Of a stretch of DNA of 42,481 bases, positions 36,597-42,481 are shown in pieces; within the stretch, counting starts at the first letter, position 1, and each line of letters opens with the position of its first letter. Both the position numbers and the translations under genes were made by a program. Location of the stretch: NCBI GenBank assembly GCA_019633985.1, contig JAHQWE010000025.1, positions 1 through 42,481 on the forward strand, given 5' to 3'. The stretch comes from Acidiferrobacterales bacterium (GTDB lineage Bacteria; Pseudomonadota; Gammaproteobacteria; Arenicellales; Poriferihabitantaceae). Below the pieces are notes generated by a model. That model was not told the DNA's origin. It searched no databases and was given only the letters and a program-made list of their open reading frames with translations.

Positions 36597-37613
36597 CTAA
36601 TTGAGTAAATTGTTGTCCTGGTACCACTTGGCGGTTTCTTCTAGGCCTTTTTCGTTGTCGTAGAGAAACTCGTAATTTAGAGTAGTTCTGACCTTAGTAT
36701 TATCAAATTGCCGATCTTTGGTGTAGAAATCAACGCGACGACGGTAAATGGGTGGAGACAGCCCAAAAGGTTTGCAGATTGCGACGCAGACGTCCGCCGC
36801 CAAATAGAACGGCCACAGCGGCAGATTGATAATTCGCACCTTCTTATTGATCTTTTCCCCGATCAATTTGGCCATATCCACCATAGAAATCGGCTCATTG
36901 TTGGCAGCGATAAAAACCTGGGAAAGACCCTCGGGTTTCACCGCTGCGAGCATCATCACGTTGGTTAAATCCTCAACGTGAACCAGGCTGTACCAGCCTT
37001 TACCTTTCCCCAGCATTACAAAAAATCCCTTATTCACCATCTTGAATATTTTGAGTAACCGCATGTCACCGGGACCAAAAATCGGGCCAGGGCGGATGAT
37101 GCTATGGGGCAAGCCTGACTCTTTGGCATAGTCTGCGAGCCAGAGTTCTGCTTCCAGTTTGGTGCGTTGGTATGGATCACCCGGCGCAAACCGATAATTC
37201 TCATCTGCACGGCCACCTTCAATATGGCCGTGAACGCCGACCGTGGATACATGCAAAAATCGGCAAAAATCCGATTTGCCTGTTACCGCTTTTGCCATCA
37301 TTTGAGTACTGTATAGATGTACTTTCCGATATCCCTCATCATCGGGATGGGTTTCACGAAACGCCGCCGCAACATGAAATATGTAATGGACGCCCTCTAC
37401 TGCGGGTTCAACAATCTCTGGGTCAAAGACTTCCCCTCTGAACCACTCTGCGTCAATATCTGCCAAATCTCCGACGTCGGAACTCTTGCGGGCAATAATG
37501 CGCAGCTTGGCACCGGCCTCCGCCAGCTTATGAGCTAAAACGCGTCCTGTAAAACCCGTTGCCCCTGTGACAAGAACGGTCTTGCCCTTAAATTGATTGA
37601 ACTCTTCTAACAT
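36597..37613 (-). CDS. NAD(P)-dependent epimerase/dehydratase (extended SDR)
   Basis: A 338-residue extended SDR. The Rossmann motif TGATGFTG is at 16-23, a catalytic Ser-Tyr-Lys set is suggested by the HVSTVGVHG and YQRTKLEAE segments, and GDMRLLKIFK with KGWYSLVHVEDL resembles 3-beta-HSD/dihydroflavonol-4-reductase-like members. It may modify a sugar nucleotide given its position in the polysaccharide locus, but steroid- or lipid-type substrates are equally consistent with the subfamily. ATG 37613. The 128-bp gap upstream to the PHP-like gene shows nothing recognisable. Confidence 0.85.
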   Translation of the reverse strand: MLEEFNQFKGKTVLVTGATGFTGRVLAHKLAEAGAKLRIIARKSSDVGDLADIDAEWFRGEVFDPEIVEPAVEGVHYIFHVAAAFRETHPDDEGYRKVHLYSTQMMAKAVTGKSDFCRFLHVSTVGVHGHIEGGRADENYRFAPGDPYQRTKLEAELWLADYAKESGLPHSIIRPGPIFGPGDMRLLKIFKMVNKGFFVMLGKGKGWYSLVHVEDLTNVMMLAAVKPEGLSQVFIAANNEPISMVDMAKLIGEKINKKVRIINLPLWPFYLAADVCVAICKPFGLSPPIYRRRVDFYTKDRQFDNTKVRTTLNYEFLYDNEKGLEETAKWYQDNNLLN

Positions 37614-37741
37614 TACTATCTTATTTTGATTTCATCCGCTGCCGATCTGAGACAGCTCTCTCCGGTCGCAAAAAAGCGCGCCCGGATTGTGACACGTTCC
37701 GGTGTCAGAAACGAAAGTTTTTGAACTGGCTATCGCGCAAC

Positions 37742-38533
37742 TCAATGTCGCGCAGGAGTGGGTGCGCGGTGGTTGCGATACAGTCTGTTCAAGACCTTTG
37801 GAAACGATCCCCTGCCCCCTGCATTGTTTGACACCACGGATTCGTGCAACACGTTTCTCATTAGCTCCGCGGGGTTTTCTGTCGCGAATGGATCGGGGAA
37901 ATCCAGCGTGGTCAGGTAAGTTCCCGGCGTCGACTCCTCGCCAGAGAATGGCAAGGGGTCAGACCCAAACAGCACCTTGAAGCCGCGGTTTTTTGCATTT
38001 CTGATAATGTTCGGTGTCAGCCATCCAATCGGTCGCAATGTCGTGTCACCAAGTGCCAGTTGCGATGGCGTAAATGCATCCAGTAGAGCGGAAACCACCT
38101 GCCCTCTTGAGAAGAACCATTTTCCCGGAGCCCAGGCCGCTACCGGCACTCCTCCCGCTGCTAATATGTCTTCCACCGTATCAGGGGCAGACCGTCCTTC
38201 CTGAACCCTGGTTTCACAATTTAAAGAGAGAATCTCGATATTTTCAGCGGTAATCACCTGCTGGCCTGGTAGTAAATGGAACTGCCCTTCGCTCGCTCGA
38301 TCGACAATTTCGAGGAAACCGTTTCCGGACGAAATAGAGAAATGTTCGCTCACACTTTCCCGAGGAGCGTCTCTCAGCTCGGCATACAGTTCACAATCGT
38401 ATCGCTCGGTCAAACACGCAATACGAAGTGATGCGTTAGCAAATTTCCCCAGGTTTCCCTGAATTGAGTGCAATGCCTCCTCCACCTTATAAAATGGGTA
38501 AATATGGACATGGGTGTCTGCAACGACCGTCAT
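37742..38533 (-). CDS. PHP-like metal-dependent protein, unknown function
   Basis: About 263 residues when started at ATG 38533, which has AGGA eight bases upstream; the frame stays open to 38659 without support. The N-terminus MTVVADTHVHIYPFYKVEEAL has the D-x-H-x-H (D6, H8, H10) of PHP or amidohydrolase metal sites. Later candidate residues, e.g. D and H near GSDPLPFSGEE, would complete a metal cluster. PHP proteins are phosphoesterases or hydrolases. I do not recognise the exact family. It lies 28 bp after the glycosyltransferase in the same direction, so the two are likely co-transcribed. Confidence 0.68.
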   Translation of the reverse strand: MTVVADTHVHIYPFYKVEEALHSIQGNLGKFANASLRIACLTERYDCELYAELRDAPRESVSEHFSISSGNGFLEIVDRASEGQFHLLPGQQVITAENIEILSLNCETRVQEGRSAPDTVEDILAAGGVPVAAWAPGKWFFSRGQVVSALLDAFTPSQLALGDTTLRPIGWLTPNIIRNAKNRGFKVLFGSDPLPFSGEESTPGTYLTTLDFPDPFATENPAELMRNVLHESVVSNNAGGRGSFPKVLNRLYRNHRAPTPARH

Positions 38534-38561
38534 TCTTCTTTTCCTGGATAGTGGAATGGAT

Positions 38562-39761
38562 TTACTTTGGATTAGCGCCAAACATGTCTTGGTAAGCCTC
38601 ACTAAGCAATCCGGCAAAAACTCCAAAGTTGAATTTGTCTCGATATCTGCTCTTGGCATTTGTCGCCAGGCTCTCTCTGGTTTCCGGATTATCGGCTAAA
38701 TCCAATATCGCCTGCGAAAAAGCACTTGCCTCGAAATCGCATAAGCGGGCACAGCTCTGGTCCAATATCAAACGATTCGCCTCAGTATCAGTGGCTACGA
38801 TCGCACCACCAGCCTTGAAATAATCCAATACCTTGAGAGGTGTATTCACTCCAGCCTTTCTAGGCGCCAACAAAATATCACAGGCGTTCAAATACGCAGG
38901 CAGCTGATCAGGAGGGATCAATCCGAGAAATGTCACGCTAGACTCTGGCACGCCTGAACTTGCCAGTTGTTTTTTACGCGATGCAATTTCGTTTTCGCTG
39001 CCACCGATAATAATAAAACGAACGGCAGCGTTTTGACTGGTAACCGACGGTATCGCATCAAAAATGATATCGACTCCCTGGTAAACCGCAAAGGAGCCCA
39101 CATAGCTCACCAGCACCGCGTCGCCATCCATCCCTTCGATCATCTGATTCCTGGCAGTGGTCACATCCTTTTCTTCAGGCTCGATCAATGAAGAAGGAAT
39201 GTCAAAGATATCGTGGCATTTAGCCTGAGGGGCAATCGCCAGCGCCTGCCTATGGAGACCTGGCCCCGTGCATATCACCAGATCAGCGTGACGGCAGGTG
39301 AAATGTTCCACCGCCAGATAGGCTTTCAATATGAGGTTTTGCAGCGCACCCTTCTTGTAGGAGGCGGCATCGGAGTGCTTCTCATATACCGAATGACAGC
39401 GCCCAATTTTGGATAATAACCACGCCAGAAAGCCAGTTTCTTCGGTGCCGTGTACCACGATGTAGCGATGTCGCAAAACCAGCACAACACCGTAGATCAG
39501 CAGTAAAAAATCGAACCACAGCTTTAGCGGAGAAGGGCCGATAGATATTTTCTTGGAACCCAGGAGATTCGGCACTCGAATCACATTTGCCGGCGTCGGT
39601 TCCTCATTACCAATAGGAATGGTCAGTAAATCTACTTCGTAGCCAAGCTCAGAGAGCGCCAACACATTGAACTTCACTCTGATCGAACTACCACGCCAGG
39701 CAAAAAAGGGTTGCGGACTGATAAACAAAACCCGCTTATTGACAGTATTCGTATTCGGCAA
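38562..39761 (-). CDS. GT4-family (GT-B) glycosyltransferase
   Basis: About 399 residues. The N-terminal KRVLFISPQPFFAWRGSSIR is the usual start of GT-B glycosyltransferases, and the C-terminal half has the GT4 pattern: VSYVGSFAVYQGVDIIFDAI, FLGLIPPDQLPAYLNACDIL, then PLKVLDYFKAGGAIVATD. It probably adds a sugar to a lipid-linked glycan. The open frame extends to TTG 39818, but a perfect -10 box lies inside that extension (39807-39812), so I start at TTG 39761. No good Shine-Dalgarno was found for either. It is the promoter-proximal gene of the leftward polysaccharide locus. Confidence 0.86.
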   Translation of the reverse strand: MPNTNTVNKRVLFISPQPFFAWRGSSIRVKFNVLALSELGYEVDLLTIPIGNEEPTPANVIRVPNLLGSKKISIGPSPLKLWFDFLLLIYGVVLVLRHRYIVVHGTEETGFLAWLLSKIGRCHSVYEKHSDAASYKKGALQNLILKAYLAVEHFTCRHADLVICTGPGLHRQALAIAPQAKCHDIFDIPSSLIEPEEKDVTTARNQMIEGMDGDAVLVSYVGSFAVYQGVDIIFDAIPSVTSQNAAVRFIIIGGSENEIASRKKQLASSGVPESSVTFLGLIPPDQLPAYLNACDILLAPRKAGVNTPLKVLDYFKAGGAIVATDTEANRLILDQSCARLCDFEASAFSQAILDLADNPETRESLATNAKSRYRDKFNFGVFAGLLSEAYQDMFGANPK

Positions 39762-39806
39762 AGTGGAGTGTGGGTAGCGATGAACCAGCGTGCCGCTGGC
39801 GCCGCG

Positions 39807-39812
39807 ATTATA
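39807..39812 (-). promoter_or_regulatory. -10 box ahead of the glycosyltransferase gene
   Basis: TATAAT on the minus strand lies about 46 bases before TTG 39761. The -35 is poor (TGTAAT, spacing 17). It argues that the longer GT reading frame is not all translated. Confidence 0.4.
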
Positions 39813-40007
39813 GTGCAAGCGATAGATTCATTACACTTGCCAAGCCGCCGATTGCAGTTTCGATCTTGTCAGAACGATAGCCGGCTGACGGAATCAGATA
39901 AAGGGATCGTCAGCAGCAGAAGAAAACTGACCCATCGAGCAGAAGCAGTAAGGTTGAAGGAAGTTCAACAGTGCGTGGTCAATTTACCACTTTTACTCGA
40001 CAGGTCT

Positions 40008-40046
40008 CCCTGACATCTCAGTGTCCGACTGAGATCAGTGTCAGGG
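40008..40046 (-). terminator. long hairpin after the EF-hand gene
   Basis: CCCTGACA (40008-40015) pairs with TGTCAGGG (40039-40046), and TCTCAGT (40016-40022) with ACTGAGA (40028-40034), giving 15 bp with a 5-base loop and a four-base bulge at 40035-40038. It begins 20 bases past the EF-hand stop. No T-run follows, so it is a probable but not classical terminator; it separates that gene from the glycosyltransferase. Confidence 0.6.
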
Positions 40047-40065
40047 TTACAACAACATCTTCAGA

Positions 40066-40311
40066 TTAAGAAGATGTCTTTTTTGCTTCCATTGTTTCCA
40101 CAAATAAAGCAAATTCTTTGGCATCAAGCTCACGATCTCCGTTCAGATCATACTCAGCCATTGACTCCTGTAAGCCCTCGATGGCGACCGCTTCTTCAGC
40201 ACTGATGGTGCCACTTGCGTCAACGTCTACCTGCTTGAAGGTTTCATCGTTCGCATAGGCTTGCGATGTACCCAAAATGAAAAGTGAGGTGAGAAGTAGT
40301 TTTTTCGACAT
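40066..40311 (-). CDS. exported EF-hand calcium-binding protein
   Basis: An 81-residue protein with a signal peptide (1-20; ends SQAYA). Two EF-hand loops are visible: DVDASGTISAEE (first at 29-40) and DLNGDRELDAKE (second at 55-66), each with Asp/Asn at loop positions 1, 3 and 5 and a Glu at 12. It should bind calcium in the periplasm. Shine-Dalgarno AGGAGA is seven bases before ATG 40311. A 6-bp inverted repeat GAAGCA/TGCTTC (40341-40358) lies in its leader. Divergent from the sensor kinase gene. Confidence 0.9.
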   Translation of the reverse strand: MSKKLLLTSLFILGTSQAYANDETFKQVDVDASGTISAEEAVAIEGLQESMAEYDLNGDRELDAKEFALFVETMEAKKTSS

Positions 40312-40532
40312 GGTTAGTCTCCTATTGATTTACATATGAAGAAGCAGACATTTGCTTCCTTGGTTTTGGAGATAGCAACCTTTGTGCCAACTTTGCTTTA
40401 CCCAGATCTATCAAACAGTTAGCGCATCTTTCTGTTTTTCTTCCTCTGATTGATCCTGTTAAACTGCCCGTATAAAACGACACTATGCCATTCAGAAGAA
40501 GGTATATTATTGTTTTTATTGGATTATTATAT

Positions 40533-40548
40533 GTCTCAAAACTGAGAC
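40533..40548. repeat. perfect inverted repeat upstream of the sensor kinase gene
   Basis: GTCTCA (40533-40538) and TGAGAC (40543-40548) pair around a 4-base loop. GTTTTG follows on the plus strand, so it resembles a small terminator, but its position 31 bases before the kinase ATG also fits an operator or attenuator. Confidence 0.5.
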
Positions 40549-40578
40549 GTTTTGTTTGAGGGATAAATAGCTGGCAGA

Positions 40579-42102
40579 ATGATCAACAACTCCACCACAC
40601 AATCTGCTTCCGCGCCAGCTGTGACGCTTCAGCCCAAAACATTCTTCCGTCTGATGCTGGTCGGATTTATCCTGGTGATCCTACCTTTGATGGCTGGACT
40701 CTGGATTTTGTTCATTCAGATGGACCGTCAGTCTATTCAGATGCAGGCGACGGTGAATCAATCTGCGGCGGTGATGGAAACGAGCAGGCTGGTGACTAAC
40801 CAATCTTTAAGTCTCAAGCGCAGCGCGGAACAATACCTGATACTGCAAGACCGCAAAGTACTAGCGCGCTTTCAGGAGCAACACGACCTACTTAAACAAA
40901 CCCTCAGCACACTCTCTGAGCAACCGATTGACAGCGCCATGCGCGCTAATATTTCCGGAATCGACAAGATAACCCAGGAACTGAGCAATAGCCTCGACCG
41001 CGTTGAAGCCGCACGCAGCCAGTTGGTAGGACAACAGCCCAGCGAAATTCAACCTAAACCCGCACAGCTTGAATTGCTGGCAACTGCGATAGAAAAATTG
41101 CCGAAGCAGGCAAGCGCCTTTGTCGAGACCGCCAGAGATGAAATGGTAAATCGGGCGACAACCACCAAGAGATCGTTACTGCTGCTTCTTGTTATTCTGA
41201 TACCCAGCGCCATCGCTCTCGCTCTGATCAGCAGCACGCTGATCAACCGACCTCTCAAAAAAGTGATTGCGGTAATTAGACAGCTTGGCGAAGGAGAGTA
41301 TCCGGAAGACACAACCGTGGGTGGCCCTCGAAATATTGCCGCATTAGGAGAACAGCTGCATTGGTTGTCAGAGAAGCTCTCACAAATCGAGCAACAGAAG
41401 ATCACTTTTCTGCAAAACGTCTCGCACGAGCTCAAAACCCCTCTGACCGCTATCCGGGAAGGTGCAGATCTGATGCAGGAACAGGTTTTAGGGAAGCTCA
41501 ACAATGAACAGCTGGAAGTGCTGGAAATTTTGAACCAAAACACGTACCTGCTTCAAAATCAGCTGGAATCACTGTTGGATTTCAATCTCGCATTGACGAT
41601 GGACGAGCCGTATCCGCAGGTGCCTGTAAACATCAAACTGATTATGGATAAAATTATCAAAAAGCTGCACCTGATCCTGCGCAGTCGTCAAATCAGCATC
41701 GAAAACAATACGCCCCCTGCGCATATTGTGGGTAACCAGGCACAGCTCGAAAGCCTGTTTGAGAACATCCTAACCAACGCCATCAAGTTTTCTCCCAAAG
41801 GAGGCACGATCAGCATTCAAACTGATGTGAATAACGACGGCATTGACGTCAAGATTCAAGATGCTGGACCCGGCTTTCACGAAGAAGAGGTCACTAAAGT
41901 ATTTAAACCTTTTTATCAGGGACGAAAAAGCCCGAATAGTCATATCAAGGGAACCGGGCTCGGTCTGTCTATTGCCAAACGATACGCGGATTTGCACGGT
42001 GGAAAAATTGAAATTGCTAATTCAGCAATCGGTGCAGCTGTGAAAGTACTACTGCCAGTGAACAACCTAAAGCTCAATCATGAAACAACGAAACCAATAT
42101 AA
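40579..42102 (+). CDS. sensor histidine kinase, GlrK/QseE-like
   Basis: A 507-residue membrane kinase. TM1 is about 24-47, a periplasmic helical region spans about 48-197, TM2 is 199-222 and a HAMP linker follows. The H-box QNVSHELKTPLTAI holds H283; the N-box lies near 395-403 (FENILTNAI), G1 is DAGPG (428-432) and GTGLGLS is at 458-464. All kinase motifs are intact. The following gene encodes a lipoprotein, which matches the qseE-qseG-qseF (glrK-yfhG-glrR) gene order of enterobacteria; the regulator would lie beyond the window. The similarity is by layout and domain order, not certain orthology. Confidence 0.92.
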   Translation: MINNSTTQSASAPAVTLQPKTFFRLMLVGFILVILPLMAGLWILFIQMDRQSIQMQATVNQSAAVMETSRLVTNQSLSLKRSAEQYLILQDRKVLARFQEQHDLLKQTLSTLSEQPIDSAMRANISGIDKITQELSNSLDRVEAARSQLVGQQPSEIQPKPAQLELLATAIEKLPKQASAFVETARDEMVNRATTTKRSLLLLLVILIPSAIALALISSTLINRPLKKVIAVIRQLGEGEYPEDTTVGGPRNIAALGEQLHWLSEKLSQIEQQKITFLQNVSHELKTPLTAIREGADLMQEQVLGKLNNEQLEVLEILNQNTYLLQNQLESLLDFNLALTMDEPYPQVPVNIKLIMDKIIKKLHLILRSRQISIENNTPPAHIVGNQAQLESLFENILTNAIKFSPKGGTISIQTDVNNDGIDVKIQDAGPGFHEEEVTKVFKPFYQGRKSPNSHIKGTGLGLSIAKRYADLHGGKIEIANSAIGAAVKVLLPVNNLKLNHETTKPI

Positions 42103-42481
42103 AGGAGCCTGGGTGGGATCGATAACCGCTGCACTAATAAGCGGTTGTGTGCCTCTTCAACCACCGCCAATACCGGCTATTCCTAGTCCACCACCAGCTC
42201 CTCGAGTGGTGCATACCGTGATTACCGCTGAGGAGACCGAAGGAAGTTGTGGATCGCTCCATGAGTTTGTGCTTGATGTACAGAAACTGGAATCCAAAGC
42301 AAGAAAGGAACTACTGGATGAACTGAGCAGCTACGAAGGAGGAAAGTTTTCCTGTGATCGATTAAAAACCGGGCTACTACTCAGCCAGATCGGAAAAACA
42401 ATCAGAGAAGACAATTTGGCAATCGAAATTCTCGATGAGTACGACAACGCCGATCAGCTGCATGGAGATAACCAACAGCTG
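42080..42481 (+). CDS. QseG-like lipoprotein, 3' part cut by the window end
   Basis: Hand-translated. ATG 42080 overlaps the kinase stop by 23 bp and gives a lipoprotein signal peptide with a basic start (KQR, then K) and lipobox ISGC (cysteine at residue 23). A Pro-rich linker (24-42) follows, then a helical segment with DRLKTGLLLSQIG. GTG 42113, with AAGGAG nearby, is an alternative start but would leave a signal peptide without positive charge. 134 codons are in the window. It lies downstream of the kinase, where E. coli has qseG/yfhG; the function assigned there is kinase-coupled signalling. Confidence 0.78.
   Translation, partial: MKQRNQYKGAWVGSITAALISGCVPLQPPPIPAIPSPPPAPRVVHTVITAEETEGSCGSLHEFVLDVQKLESKARKELLDELSSYEGGKFSCDRLKTGLLLSQIGKTIREDNLAIEILDEYDNADQLHGDNQQL

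Noticed and set aside
33648-39761. Complete exosortase/PEP-CTERM exopolysaccharide cluster
   Set aside because: No exosortase, chain-length (Wzz) or export (Wza) gene is present, and no PEP-CTERM tail was seen; only some cluster-type genes are.
39711-40013. 100-codon open frame on the plus strand
   Set aside because: Overlaps the glycosyltransferase start and its promoter on the other strand, with no family or Shine-Dalgarno.

Overview
The window looks like a chromosomal segment of a free-living, probably aquatic gammaproteobacterium. The support is a sucA-sucB-lpd 2-oxoglutarate dehydrogenase operon, an AlgC-type phosphomannomutase, a Uup-type ABC-F protein, a GlrK/QseE-like histidine kinase followed by a lipoprotein, and WbpM/WbpL-type surface-polysaccharide genes. 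No phage, transposase, integrase, rRNA or CRISPR array is visible. Species cannot be named from the sequence alone.

Layout. (1) 1-6.1 kb is clearly GC-rich (about 58-68% in lines I counted by hand). It holds a truncated MOSC-domain gene, a HIT-family hydrolase, an ABC-F ATPase, and a leftward operon of CaiB/BaiF CoA-transferase, citryl-CoA-lyase-like protein, PgeF-type laccase-domain protein and a cupin. (2) A tRNA-Ser(UGA) at 6.13-6.22 kb marks a visible drop in GC (about 43-55% over most of the rest). (3) 6.4-11.6 kb has a membrane acyltransferase-3, two unrecognised overlapping membrane-protein genes, an SDR oxidoreductase and a lone cobU. (4) 11.6-13.1 kb is a stomatin/NfeD pair, followed by a divergent membrane-anchored TPR-like gene. 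(5) 14.5-21.6 kb is phosphomannomutase plus lpd, sucB and sucA with a good promoter upstream of sucA. (6) 21.8-23.2 kb has a CoxG-like SRPBCC gene divergent from moeB. (7) 23.7-29.6 kb is a rightward three-gene cluster for exported proteins: a DUF1800 protein, a Tat-exported DUF1501 protein, and a cytochrome-c-motif/glucose-sorbosone-dehydrogenase fusion. (8) 29.6-39.8 kb is a leftward polysaccharide locus: glycosyltransferase, PHP-like protein, epimerase, TPR protein, FrhB-like protein, APS kinase, WbpM-type dehydratase, WbpL-type glycosyl-1-phosphate transferase and GDP-fucose-synthase-like protein. (9) 40.1-42.5 kb has a small exported EF-hand protein divergent from a sensor kinase/lipoprotein pair that is cut by the window end.

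How the genes work together. The polysaccharide locus has a plausible lipid-linked initiation set (WbpM makes a 4-keto-6-deoxy sugar, WbpL-like protein loads a sugar phosphate on undecaprenyl phosphate, glycosyltransferase extends). It also has a translationally coupled APS kinase, which suggests PAPS-dependent sulfation of the product. The DUF1800/DUF1501/GSDH cluster looks like a periplasmic or surface system with a redox partner; its substrate is unknown. The sharp GC change at the tRNA gene is the main structural oddity and could be an island edge or an assembly join.
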